From Lysinibacillus louembei (lineage in GTDB: Bacteria > Bacillota > Bacilli > Bacillales_A > Planococcaceae): a stretch of DNA of 64,000 nucleotides. Below the pieces are notes generated by a model that did not search any database, had not been told where the DNA came from, and saw only the letters and a list, made by a program, of their open reading frames with translations. Where the stretch lies: positions 2,949,501 through 3,013,500 of the forward strand of contig NZ_CP137624.1 in the NCBI RefSeq assembly GCF_033880585.1, read 5' to 3'. Shown piece by piece: positions 37,192-45,293 of the stretch. A program made the translations under genes and the position numbers. The first letter of the stretch is position 1; each line of letters opens with the position of its first letter.

Positions 37192-37719
37192 ATGATTATT
37201 ATGATTAATGGCGCATTTGGTGTAGGAAAAACAACCATTGCCACAAGGCTACAAAATGAAATTGACAACAGCATGCTTTATGACCCGGAGGAAGTTGGCT
37301 ATTTGCTGCGCAATGTGGTGCCTCTCGATATTAAGAAAATGGAATCCCCTACCGGTGATTTTCAAGATTTAGCATTATGGAAAGAGCTAACGGTTGAGAT
37401 GGCACAGCATTTGATGAAAAATTATCAGCGTCATCTTATTGTGCCGATGACCATTCGCAAATTTGACTATTTTCAATTTATTTATGACGGCTTCAAACAA
37501 ATTGATGAAGCTACCTACCATTTTTGCTTATCCGCAAGTAAAGAGACGATTTACGAAAGGCTTAGACTGCGTGGTGAGGAGGAGGGCAACTGGTGTTTCC
37601 AGCAAACGGACAAATGCTTGAAGGCCTATCATACATATGATTTCAGTGAATATATCGATACTGAAAATATGATGGTAGAGACCATTGTACATACGATTAA
37701 AGAAAAATTGGTCTTGTAG
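37192..37719 (+). CDS. TmrB-like P-loop protein
   Basis: A 175-aa protein starting MIIMINGAFGVGKTTIATRL, with Walker A at residues 7-15. The segments LYDPEEVGYLLRNVVP, LIVPMTI and ASKETIYERLRLRGE match Bacillus TmrB, an ATP-binding protein that confers tunicamycin resistance. This copy lacks the ~20-residue C-terminal amphipathic segment used by TmrB for membrane binding, so resistance is uncertain. RBS AAAGGAGC precedes the ATG. Confidence 0.8.
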   Translation: MIIMINGAFGVGKTTIATRLQNEIDNSMLYDPEEVGYLLRNVVPLDIKKMESPTGDFQDLALWKELTVEMAQHLMKNYQRHLIVPMTIRKFDYFQFIYDGFKQIDEATYHFCLSASKETIYERLRLRGEEEGNWCFQQTDKCLKAYHTYDFSEYIDTENMMVETIVHTIKEKLVL

Positions 37720-37732
37720 TAGAAAAAGCGAA

Positions 37733-37768
37733 AGCCTTTTGCATTTTGCCATGAATTTGCAAAAGGCT
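37733..37768 (+). terminator. Terminator after TmrB-like gene
   Basis: AGCCTTTTGCA pairs with TGCAAAAGGCT; no strong T-run. Confidence 0.5.
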
Positions 37769-37854
37769 ATGTATCAATTTCAATCGGCTTCAATAAGTGC
37801 TTTTACACGTTTTGCATAGCTAATTATTTTGACGTTTTTAGGAGGAGTTTACCT

Positions 37855-38010
37855 TTGCATATTGGCTTAATTATTATTTTAATATTAGTGTTTTGTATTG
37901 TTCTTTATATCATTATTGAAAAAGCGGTTAGTAGAGGGATTGATATTTCTGAAACGAATGAATTGCTGCGAAAAATTTCAAAGCAATTGGAGGAGCAAAA
38001 TAAAAAATAG
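37855..38010 (+). CDS. Small membrane-anchored protein, 51 aa
   Basis: TTAGGAGGAG lies 7 nt before a TTG that opens MHIGLIIILILVFCIVLYII followed by a charged helical tail (NELLRKISKQLEEQNKK). One membrane helix and a coiled-coil-like tail. It is followed by a terminator. Function unknown. Confidence 0.65.
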   Translation: MHIGLIIILILVFCIVLYIIIEKAVSRGIDISETNELLRKISKQLEEQNKK

Positions 38011-38089
38011 TGGTGCAAAAGAAGGAGCCATGTTCAAAAAACAAAAGCCTTCCTTCACCTCACTACTTTACTCTTGATTTACTATATAA

Positions 38090-38124
38090 AAAGCAAAAGA
38101 CTGCTGCTAGCCTTTTGCTTTTTT
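38090..38124. terminator. Terminator between convergent genes
   Basis: AAAGCAAAAG pairs with CTTTTGCTTT, followed by TTT on the plus strand. Confidence 0.8.
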
Positions 38125-38130
38125 GCATAG

Positions 38131-39069
38131 TTACCAAACAAACCCTACTGGCCAAGTAGCAACTTTATAGAGACCTGATAGATTGTGGCGCTCCGCCATT
38201 TTTTCTAACATGTCGACTGTCTGTTGATATGTTTCGTCATTGATTGCCTCGAATGGCTTGTCAATTTGGATATAGCCTGATGTTAGCTCTGCTAAATGAA
38301 AGGCATGCTGAAATAGAGCTGCTTCACCTACAGGCTCATACTCAAATAAAAAATGTGGCATAACAATCGTGTAATCAAAAGCAACTTGTTGTGTGTCCAT
38401 TGCAAAGCTCGTACCTTGCTTATAAAAGCCGACGACTTGAAAATTCATTACTTCTGAAATCAATTCCAACGAAAACGTATCGCCAATTTCATAAATCCCT
38501 TTATAGGCATACCCTAGCACTACAGGAATAGGTTGATCTGGTGTCACAAGTGTATAATCTGTTATTTTTAGGTTGCGCCCTTCCTCAATCTGCTGATCAA
38601 AACGCTGGAACACTCCATCCCCTAATAACAGTGTTTTTAATGGTGTTGCTAAAAATGGATTACCCTCCCAATCTCGCGCTTCGACATTCATTGGGTTCGG
38701 CACTTTGCCTGCTTGATATTGGTCATAGCCATCAACGAAAGCAGTGTCACCCTGATAATCTCCTCTGTAAACTAAAGGATAGTCATTTACTAATAAATAA
38801 TCAAAGGTAGCCTTCATTTCTTCGTACATCGCCCTTACTTTTTTGTGTGGGACTGTATTGACACCGCTCTCAAGCTCTTCAAAAGCGAAAACAGTTTGAT
38901 AGTATGCTTCAGGCACTGTGGATGAATAGCTAATATACTCGCCATATTCCTCAAATGTAGTGGTCGTTTGTGGCTGCTCTGCTCCACTTGTTTCATCTGT
39001 TATCCCACATGCGCTAAGCAATAGTATGCTCATCATTGCTAGCGTTAGCTTCTTTCGTTTTTTGGTCAT
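38131..39069 (-). CDS. Lipoprotein in sigma-factor operon
   Basis: A 312-aa protein: basic start MTKKRKKLTLAMMSILLLSAC (lipidated Cys), then a Thr-rich spacer and a globular domain. The part around VVLGYAYKGIYEIGDTFSLE and FQVVGFYKQG resembles the extracytoplasmic core of MacB/FtsX-type ABC permeases, but no permease helices are present. It lies 27 bp after the LCP-like gene and probably completes the three-gene operon. The ATG at 39069 follows AAGGATG. Role unknown. Confidence 0.75.
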   Translation of the reverse strand: MTKKRKKLTLAMMSILLLSACGITDETSGAEQPQTTTTFEEYGEYISYSSTVPEAYYQTVFAFEELESGVNTVPHKKVRAMYEEMKATFDYLLVNDYPLVYRGDYQGDTAFVDGYDQYQAGKVPNPMNVEARDWEGNPFLATPLKTLLLGDGVFQRFDQQIEEGRNLKITDYTLVTPDQPIPVVLGYAYKGIYEIGDTFSLELISEVMNFQVVGFYKQGTSFAMDTQQVAFDYTIVMPHFLFEYEPVGEAALFQHAFHLAELTSGYIQIDKPFEAINDETYQQTVDMLEKMAERHNLSGLYKVATWPVGFVW

Positions 39070-39096
39070 TTTCGTCATCCTTGTCATGTTATTTTT

Positions 39097-40455
39097 CTAT
39101 TGGCTACCTAAAACCTCATCTACTTCCTGTGCAAACACTTGGAATATATAATGAACTTCCTGCTCCTTTGATGCAATGCCTGTTGCTAAGCCCTCAGGTG
39201 CTTTAGAGCCTTGTAAATCCATCAGCACATTATGGTCCGCATCTACCATTGAAAAATCCCCTTGCTGCCAACGTGTTAATATATTTAAATATGCTTCATG
39301 ATGCACATAATGCGCTTTGTTTTGTTCAACCATTTGCAGTAAAGTGTCAATTCGCTTAACTGTCATCATAATAGAGCCTTCTTTGCTTTCCGCAATCACT
39401 TTTTGATGCGCCATTTGCTGCATCACCTCTTCGACTAAATTGTCAACAAACGGCTCATCTCCACTTTTCCAAGCATCCAGCTTGTCAGAAAATAAAGAAG
39501 TTTCCCAGCCGAAGCTCGTATCGACCGTTGAAACAAGGCGATCATCAAAGGTCATGAATTGCTGTGCAATGTGCTTCAAAAATTCTGGCTCAAATACGGC
39601 AAAATACTTGCCGTCCTGCATCACTGATTTTTGCCCATCTATAATAGAAAATGGCTTGATTGCCTTAATTTCTGTTTCTAGGAAAGCATCTAGTGGAGCG
39701 TTTGTTTCTAGTCTTTTTGTAAATGCTTGCCATTGCGTATGCTGCATTTTATAAAGAATAACATTCAGGAGCTTTAGCAAATGCTCTCTGCCTAGTTGTT
39801 GCCCTTCTGTAGCCGCCATCATTAATGCAACAACTTCCTCCCCATTTAATTGATGAATTCCTCTGTCAAATTCAAATGCAGCTTGTGATATCGCTCTTAC
39901 TCGAATATCCTCTGGTATACTGTAATCCATATCCTCAGCTGTAGCCAGCCACGCTGAAAAAGTGGATAAATTCATTACTGCATAGTAATCAATTGCTAAA
40001 TCAAATAGTTCAGCAACTGTTCTTCTCACACTTTCAGCCCCATCTGTATAAGCAAATGTCAGCTTATCCTGTGTAACAGCTCCCCCTTCGCCAAATATCG
40101 GCACATACATATCACGTGGAAGCGAGAGCACATGCAATGTCTTGGCTCTTTGACTATAGGCGAGTAACAGATTAATATGTATTCGATCATCCTCCCCCTT
40201 TAGCGTAATGAGCGTTGTGACAACATCCTTGTCGCTAGTCTGCTGTCCTTCTTGTATTATCAGTGGTAGCAGCAATACAAAGCATAGGGCGATAACGCAC
40301 AATGAGGCTGTCAACGGCACTACTGTAGCAAGCCATTTCTTTTTCTTGTTTGGGTGATGAATTTGTTCAAATACTTTTTGGCGATCTTCCTTTGTAAATT
40401 GCAATGCTGCTTTAGATGTCGTGAACAAATCATCCTTTAAGCGTTTACCTTCCAT
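39097..40455 (-). CDS. LCP-like membrane protein, putative anti-sigma factor
   Basis: A 452-aa protein with a ~40-residue cytosolic N-terminus (FTKEDRQKVFEQIHH), one membrane helix at about residues 41-68 and a large extracellular domain. The latter begins as an LCP domain (TLITLKGEDDRIHINLLLAYS, LHVLSLPRDMYVPIFG, IDYYAVMNLSTF, GIHQLNGEEVVALMM), but the RxR and Asp of active LCP enzymes are missing (AATEGQQLGREHL). It starts 11 bp inside the upstream ECF sigma gene, the usual arrangement of an anti-sigma factor. I infer a sensor or anti-sigma role, not an enzyme. Confidence 0.8.
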   Translation of the reverse strand: MEGKRLKDDLFTTSKAALQFTKEDRQKVFEQIHHPNKKKKWLATVVPLTASLCVIALCFVLLLPLIIQEGQQTSDKDVVTTLITLKGEDDRIHINLLLAYSQRAKTLHVLSLPRDMYVPIFGEGGAVTQDKLTFAYTDGAESVRRTVAELFDLAIDYYAVMNLSTFSAWLATAEDMDYSIPEDIRVRAISQAAFEFDRGIHQLNGEEVVALMMAATEGQQLGREHLLKLLNVILYKMQHTQWQAFTKRLETNAPLDAFLETEIKAIKPFSIIDGQKSVMQDGKYFAVFEPEFLKHIAQQFMTFDDRLVSTVDTSFGWETSLFSDKLDAWKSGDEPFVDNLVEEVMQQMAHQKVIAESKEGSIMMTVKRIDTLLQMVEQNKAHYVHHEAYLNILTRWQQGDFSMVDADHNVLMDLQGSKAPEGLATGIASKEQEVHYIFQVFAQEVDEVLGSQ

Positions 40456-40972
40456 TTGGCTCTACCTCCTTTATAATGAGCGCTAATTTCTTCTTTGCCC
40501 TTCTTAATCTTGTTTTCACCGTATTAACGGAAATATCCAACACGTTAGCAATTTCCTCTGTATTTAACGATTCATAGTAGTATAAATAGACAACTTCTCG
40601 ATACATCTTTGGCAGAGAAAAAATCATGTCCTTCATTTCCTCCTGCTCATATTTAGCGATAACCGTTTTTTCTATTGATGGTAAAATTGCCTTTGCTGTT
40701 TCATTGATAAAGCTTTTGACTTGCACCATTTTGTAATGCCAGCTTTTCAAATAATCCTTGCTTTCATTAATCGTTATACGATAGAGCCATGTTTTGATTT
40801 GTGCATCAAATCGAAATGATTCAAGGCTTTGGTAGCATTTAATAAAGGTATTTTGAACAATATCCTTCGCGAGCTCTGCATCTTTTACATAAGAAAAGGC
40901 TAAGCGTACGAGTTCATTGCCGTAGTCAATCATGATTTTTTCCAATATGTCATCCTTTTCTTCTCTGTCCAA
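40445..40972 (-). CDS. ECF-type RNA polymerase sigma factor
   Basis: A 175-aa sigma-70 protein with region 2 (GNELVRLAFSYVKDAELAKDIVQNTFIKCYQ, FRFDAQIKTWLYRITINESKDYLKS) and region 4 (SLPKMYREVVYLYYYESLNTEEIANVLDISVNTVKTRLRRAKKKL). It starts at a TTG 8 nt after AAGGGGG. It overlaps the LCP-like gene by 11 bp. A promoter of ECF type lies upstream, suggesting self-activation. Confidence 0.95.
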   Translation of the reverse strand: MDREEKDDILEKIMIDYGNELVRLAFSYVKDAELAKDIVQNTFIKCYQSLESFRFDAQIKTWLYRITINESKDYLKSWHYKMVQVKSFINETAKAILPSIEKTVIAKYEQEEMKDMIFSLPKMYREVVYLYYYESLNTEEIANVLDISVNTVKTRLRRAKKKLALIIKEVEPNGR

Positions 40973-41000
40973 TTCACTATCCCCCTTTCAAATTTTGCTA

Positions 41001-41031
41001 TTAGACGATTGCCAAAGAAAAATCGGTTCAA
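41001..41031 (-). promoter_or_regulatory. Candidate self-activated ECF promoter
   Basis: On the minus strand TTGAACC (41025-41031) and CGTCTAA (41001-41007) are 17 bp apart, fitting the GAAC/CGTC pattern of Bacillus ECF promoters. A start near 40994 would leave a ~20-nt leader with the ribosome binding site. Confidence 0.6.
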
Positions 41032-41064
41032 TTTGAAGTAAATATTTTTTTACATAGTAGAAAG

Positions 41065-41101
41065 CCTGTATCTCAAATGATTACATCATCATAGATACAG
41101 G
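41065..41101. terminator. Hairpin in 480-bp gap
   Basis: CCTGTATCT pairs with AGATACAGG around a 19-nt loop. It may terminate the minus-strand small gene remnant at 41162-41326. Confidence 0.45.
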
Positions 41102-41161
41102 TTTATTATTCTGCATTGATAAAATTTTTGTCTGGCACCTATGTAATAAAAGCTGCAAAGC

Positions 41162-41326
41162 CTATAACAAAAGACCAATATATCTCAGTACACGACTTCC
41201 TGCTTTTTTGCGAACGCCTAACAAAATAAAGATTTCTTCATTATACTGAGAGGCTCTAATCGATGCTAGATTAGCTCAAACAAAACATATTATACCGATA
41301 ATTGCATACGTTAGAAGCTGATTCAT
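41162..41326 (-). pseudogene. Small membrane protein gene with an in-frame TGA
   Basis: GAGGAGGG lies 6 nt before an ATG at 41326 that encodes MNQLLTYAIIGIICFV, then TGA, then in the same frame ANLASIRASQYNEEIFILLG and VRKKAGSRVLRYIGLLL to TAG at 41162. The part beyond the TGA looks coding. A TGG-to-TGA change would explain it. It is either a nonsense-inactivated gene or an error. Confidence 0.55.
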
Positions 41327-41453
41327 AAATAACCCTCCTCGTATGAATATTTATTAAGCATATACACTACGGAAAATTTTGTAAAGTTCACTTGCAGTCC
41401 TTTGCTCCTTTCCAAAATTTAAGTAAAATAGACAAAAAGGAAGTGTATCCATC

Positions 41454-42021
41454 ATGGAGATTTGTTTCGTTAGACACGGGGAAACGGCTTGGAAAACTAC
41501 AGGGGCATACAGATGTTGCATTAAATGATATTGGAATCCTCCAAGCCAATGCCTGTGCGAATTTTTTCAATGGCGCAGCGTATGGGCTGATTGTAACAAG
41601 CCCTTTAGAACGAGCTAAACAAACTGCCTCGATTATTGCAGCAAAAAATAAATTGCCAATAGTTGAAATGGCTCATTTCCTTGAAAGAAGCTACGGAGAT
41701 GCAGAAGGATTAACAGTAGAGGAACGCACAATTCAGTTTCCCAATCGCCAATATAGAAACCAAGAGGCAAGAGAGGCGTTAATCGAACGTGTCATGCAAG
41801 GGATTCATCAAATTCAGCAGCAGCATCCTGTTAAGAAAGTAATTGTTGTTACACATGGAGCTGTGATTAATAGTATTTTAGCCGCACTGTCCAACAATCG
41901 AATTGGCTCAGGAAAAACAAAATTAGCCAATGCTAGTTTAACAATTATCCGATTCGTTAAGAGGGCATGGCATATTGAAAGCTTCAATCACATTGCTCAC
42001 TTACAGCCTACTTACAACTAA
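41454..42021 (+). pseudogene. Histidine phosphatase gene with small deletion and frameshift
   Basis: The ATG at 41454 (RBS AAAAAGGAAG) encodes MEICFVRHGETAW, the RHG active site of the phosphoglycerate-mutase-like superfamily. After GETAW the frame is lost; the rest continues in the next frame (GKLQGHTDVALNDIG ... VVTHGAVINSILAAL) to the stop at 42021. In relatives such as PhoE the missing link is about three residues (W-N-A-L-G-K-L-Q-G). A 10-bp loss between two CTTGG copies would give exactly this sequence. The gene is likely inactive. Confidence 0.8.
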
Positions 42022-42026
42022 AATTT

Positions 42027-42056
42027 ACAAAAAAGAGCTGTCTACTCTGACAGCTC
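42027..42056 (-). terminator. Terminator of small minus-strand operon
   Basis: On the minus strand GAGCTGTC pairs with GACAGCTC and is followed by TTTTTT. Confidence 0.8.
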
Positions 42057-42188
42057 CAATTTATATGAACGCATTACATCATCTAAAAACTGATTTAGCG
42101 TCTCTTGTTTAAATTCAATTGGCTTGACTGGCGCATTTTCAATTACTTTTAATTGATCCGCAGTTGTAATTGTCATATGATATTTCAT
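42042..42188 (-). CDS. Small 48-aa protein, second of a pair
   Basis: The frame MKYHMTITTADQLKVIENAP...LELSE is hydrophilic and acidic. It has no ribosome binding site of its own, but its ATG lies 4 bp after the stop of the preceding small membrane gene, so coupling is likely. A terminator overlaps its stop. Unknown function. Confidence 0.55.
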   Translation of the reverse strand: MKYHMTITTADQLKVIENAPVKPIEFKQETLNQFLDDVMRSYKLELSE

Positions 42189-42192
42189 TTTA

Positions 42193-42357
42193 TCATTTAG
42201 AAATAAATAACATTTTAAAATAAACTAACGCAATACTAACAGCAAACAAAATAGCTGGTATATATTTGAGAAGCTTCTTCGATTTTTTCTTGCTAATTTG
42301 ATAAAGCCATACGGCAATAACTGCTAAAATCAATATAGCAATAGCTAATAAGTACAC
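42193..42357 (-). CDS. Small 54-aa membrane protein
   Basis: A GTG at 42357 follows AAAGGATG at about 9 nt and encodes MYLLAIAILILAVIAVWLYQ, then a lysine-rich loop (ISKKKSKKLLK) and a second helix (IPAILFAVSIALVYF). It forms a tiny operon with the 48-aa gene downstream. An ATG four codons earlier abuts the ribosome binding site and is less likely. Confidence 0.6.
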   Translation of the reverse strand: MYLLAIAILILAVIAVWLYQISKKKSKKLLKYIPAILFAVSIALVYFKMLFISK

Positions 42358-42441
42358 TATGCAACACATCCTTTTAGTTTATTAATTTTAGTGAACCTAT
42401 TGATTATTCACTGTGCTGTAAAATGAATCAGCTCAGAGTTC

Positions 42442-42633
42442 GTGATGATGCTTGCTGATATGCCTATTTTATTTGGGCTGTCCTTTTTTATCGTTGGACA
42501 TCTATATAACGACGCAGTTGCTGGCGGTATGGCAGCAATTATTTATAGTTTTATTTTATTTTGGAACAGGGTGATTTTGCTTATTAAAGGGTTTCTCACT
42601 AAGCATGCTTTCACTGACCCAGCATTTCGTTAA
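42442..42633 (+). CDS. Doubtful 63-aa hydrophobic ORF
   Basis: The frame MMMLADMPILFGLSFFIVGH... contains two hydrophobic helices and a basic linker. It has no ribosome binding site, and its last 78 bp overlap the end of the SgrR-like gene on the other strand. It could be a small membrane protein or chance. Confidence 0.25.
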   Translation: MMMLADMPILFGLSFFIVGHLYNDAVAGGMAAIIYSFILFWNRVILLIKGFLTKHAFTDPAFR

Positions 42634-44052
42634 GTTTGGATAGCCATAAATGATTTCGTCGCTTCTTCTAAAATTGCTAGGATAATATATTTCGCGAAAA
42701 GCTGTATACAAGGGCGTGTGCCATGTATTATCTACGTACATTGATAACGGGTGCTCTTTGTTCTGCTCTAAAATAAAGGCTGCCACAGGATATTCTCCTA
42801 TCATTAAGACATCTACTTGCTCAAATAAATGATGCATGGTAGTGTCATCGAATTCCAGCTTGAGTACCTCCGCTTCTATCCTTTGTTGCGCCAAAAATGC
42901 TTGTAAAGCTTCCACAAACTTGGATTGATTGACAATATAGCCAATCCGTAATTTCTCTATAGTTGCGTGTTGTAAGCTAGGCAAATTTTCATGTGCATAT
43001 GAAATTTTTAATGGATCTACTTGTTCAATTTGTTGTGCGAATTGCTTTAATATACCGAGAATAAAAAGACGTGCTTCTTGTCTTTGCCACTTTCGAGAAT
43101 GGGGATTTAAGTATGCAGAGACAAGACCACCTAGCTCTACATGGCGTTGATATTGCTGCTGTATTGACCATTCTAGTTTTCTTTTTAATGTTGAGGGAAT
43201 CGTTACAAATTGAATATTGGCAATTAGCGCATGTGGAAGATGGTATTGTGCATTCACCGTTAATTGCACTACGCCTTTCATATTCTGAAGCATTTTATAG
43301 GCACCTGTTCCAATGTTTTTTACAAAAGGATGCTGTAAGCTAAAGTCCAATTGAGAAAAAAGTGTGAGCAGCTCCTCTTCCTTGCCATTATAAATAACTT
43401 CAAAAGTTGTGCTTGTTCGCTTTTTAATATGTATGACTTTGCGATAAAAATAGCTGTATTTCTCCAGCTCAAATGTTGCTGTAATCGATTGAATAATCTC
43501 CTCTACCTTCACTTTCTCACCATTGTGCCAATAAATAAAGGGACGAACATAAAAAATAAAACAATCTCCAACTTGCTCCCAATAATGAACTATATCTCCT
43601 TGAAATTTATCTTGCTGCTGCGTTACAAGACGACTATAAATATGTGATAGCACCCAGCCGCTTTCCGTATCTATATAGTGATGTGGATGAAGATTGAGGC
43701 TTTTGCTATAAATAGGTATTGTCAGCATCGGGTCCATTGAGTGCGTATTTAGTAGTAGCTGCTCTGTTAATAGTGTCGCTACTTTTTGCTGAAATCCCTC
43801 TGTGAAGTAGGTCATCTGAATAGCTGCCAACATGTTGAAATCTTTTTGCTCAAATGCTTGCTTCAATAAAATCAGAAGCTGGTGTTCTACATCCTTTTGC
43901 CAGTGAATTGTTGATAGATGCCCTCTCCCTTTTCCTGCATAGTAACAAATCCAGCCCTCCTCCTCCCATTTTTTCAATTTACGTACTACTTGCTTTGGAC
44001 TTAGCTGTATTTTGTGGCTTAAATCATCAATAGATAGCTGATCATTGCGCAA
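42556..44052 (-). CDS. SgrR-like regulator, HTH plus solute-binding domain, 5' truncated
   Basis: A 498-aa protein: an N-terminal HTH (LSIDDLSHKIQLSPKQVVRKLKKWEEEGWICYYAGKGRG) joined to a large periplasmic-binding-protein-like domain (SBP_bac_5 type; YIDTESGWVLSHIYSRLV, GTGAYKM). This matches SgrR/YbaE-type transcription factors, which sense small molecules through the binding domain. Relatives have ~20-25 more residues before the HTH. Here the frame begins at a TTG inside a 12-bp palindrome, with an in-frame stop just upstream and no ribosome binding site. It is probably truncated. Confidence 0.75.
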   Translation of the reverse strand: MRNDQLSIDDLSHKIQLSPKQVVRKLKKWEEEGWICYYAGKGRGHLSTIHWQKDVEHQLLILLKQAFEQKDFNMLAAIQMTYFTEGFQQKVATLLTEQLLLNTHSMDPMLTIPIYSKSLNLHPHHYIDTESGWVLSHIYSRLVTQQQDKFQGDIVHYWEQVGDCFIFYVRPFIYWHNGEKVKVEEIIQSITATFELEKYSYFYRKVIHIKKRTSTTFEVIYNGKEEELLTLFSQLDFSLQHPFVKNIGTGAYKMLQNMKGVVQLTVNAQYHLPHALIANIQFVTIPSTLKRKLEWSIQQQYQRHVELGGLVSAYLNPHSRKWQRQEARLFILGILKQFAQQIEQVDPLKISYAHENLPSLQHATIEKLRIGYIVNQSKFVEALQAFLAQQRIEAEVLKLEFDDTTMHHLFEQVDVLMIGEYPVAAFILEQNKEHPLSMYVDNTWHTPLYTAFREIYYPSNFRRSDEIIYGYPNLTKCWVSESMLSEKPFNKQNHPVPK

Positions 44053-44054
44053 TG
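44043..44054. repeat. 12-bp perfect palindrome at a likely deletion junction
   Basis: CATTGCGCAATG is its own complement. Both divergent truncated genes begin inside it, so their first codons are mirror images (TTG CGC AAT). Confidence 0.7.
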
Positions 44055-44587
44055 ACCATAGTATTATGATGATTGGTCAATTAACTTATCATACAACAGT
44101 CGGGTTTTTAGCAGCTTATACGTATGAGATTTTACAGTCTACAGCACCGGTTTATGGATTGCTTGAAATAACATTATCCATCAGTGGCGTGTTAGCAGGG
44201 CTGCTCGGCGCAAAATATATGAAACAGTTTAAGCAATTTTCTCCAATCATTCTTATTGTAGGGTTAATGCTTTGTCTGCTTTTATTGGCATTGGCGCCAA
44301 ACATTGTTTTTGTCGTAATTGGCTGTGCTGGGATTGGCTATAGTACAACGTGGCTACGGACAACCTTCCAAGCAATTCAGCAACTAGCTACCGCCCACCA
44401 ATATCACGGTAGAGCGGCGAGCATTCGCATGTTTTTTAATCAAGGTAGTGTTGTTTGCTTAACACCGCTTTTCGGTATACTCGCTGAGCGTTATTCCATT
44501 CATTTAGTCTTTTTCATATTAGCAAGTATCGGCGCTGTTGGCTTGTTTCTTTGTACGATGCGGCAAATACGTGAGCAATTTAATTAA
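44045..44587 (+). pseudogene. C-terminal half of an MFS transporter
   Basis: A 180-aa frame holds only about six helices, corresponding to helices 7-12 of a normal ~400-aa MFS protein (IGQLTYHTTVGFLAAYTYEI ... RMFFNQGSVVCLTPLFG ... FLCTMRQIREQFN). The N-terminal half is missing. No ribosome binding site precedes the TTG at 44045 or the ATGs that follow. It is divergent from the SgrR-like gene, whose 5' end is also missing. Confidence 0.8.
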
Positions 44588-44591
44588 GGTT

Positions 44592-45293
44592 TTACTTTCT
44601 AAAAACCCCTACAATGAACCCGTCCAAACCAAATATCGTGCTTGGCTGTTGGATGGCTTTCATTGGGCGAATTTCAATTGCTTGAAAATCATTAAAAATT
44701 ACTTGCAGCTTTTCCTGCGTATAGCCGAGTCCACCTTGCAAGCTCCTTTGCTGATAAACTTCCCAATCTGACATTGCCGAGCCGCCATATGCACCATGTT
44801 CAGCAAAGCAATTAACCGCAAAATAACCACCCTTTTTCAACGCTTTTTGCACAATCTCAACATATTGCACACGGCGATGTGGGGCAATATGGTGTAGACA
44901 GCCTGCATCATAAATAAAATCATAGTAATTTTCTTTAAGTGGCAGCTCAAACAAATTCGCTTGCTCGAATTGAATGTGCGCTTGTGCCTCTGTAGCTCGC
45001 TCCTTTGCCCATTGCAAGGCAACATTGGATAAATCCACCGCGTGCACATCAAAGCCTTGCTTTGCTAAGTAAAGAGCATTTCTTCCAGCTCCACAGCCTA
45101 GCTCTAATACTTTTCCCTTGTGCAATATGCCTTGCTCCACATATTGCACTAAATTTTCATCTGGTGCATTGACGAAAAACGGTACTTCCTTTTCTCGATT
45201 TGTATAAAAGTCATTCCAAAATGTAGTTGGCTCTCGCAGCATGTCATCAAGCATTGTCATTGCATCGTCCATTGTTGTTATAAGCTTTGTCAT
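44592..45293 (-). CDS. Class I SAM-dependent methyltransferase
   Basis: A 233-aa protein with the AdoMet motif VLELGCGAGRNALYLA, then VHAVDLSNVALQWA (motif II) and YDFIYDAGCLHHIAPHRR. The substrate cannot be assigned. The ATG at 45293 follows AAGGGG; a TTG one codon earlier is also possible. Confidence 0.85.
   Translation of the reverse strand: MTKLITTMDDAMTMLDDMLREPTTFWNDFYTNREKEVPFFVNAPDENLVQYVEQGILHKGKVLELGCGAGRNALYLAKQGFDVHAVDLSNVALQWAKERATEAQAHIQFEQANLFELPLKENYYDFIYDAGCLHHIAPHRRVQYVEIVQKALKKGGYFAVNCFAEHGAYGGSAMSDWEVYQQRSLQGGLGYTQEKLQVIFNDFQAIEIRPMKAIQQPSTIFGLDGFIVGVFRK

Noticed and set aside
41275-41280. Selenocysteine at the in-frame TGA
   Set aside because: No selenocysteine insertion hairpin, no Cys-homologue evidence and no selenium genes in the window; a nonsense change is simpler.
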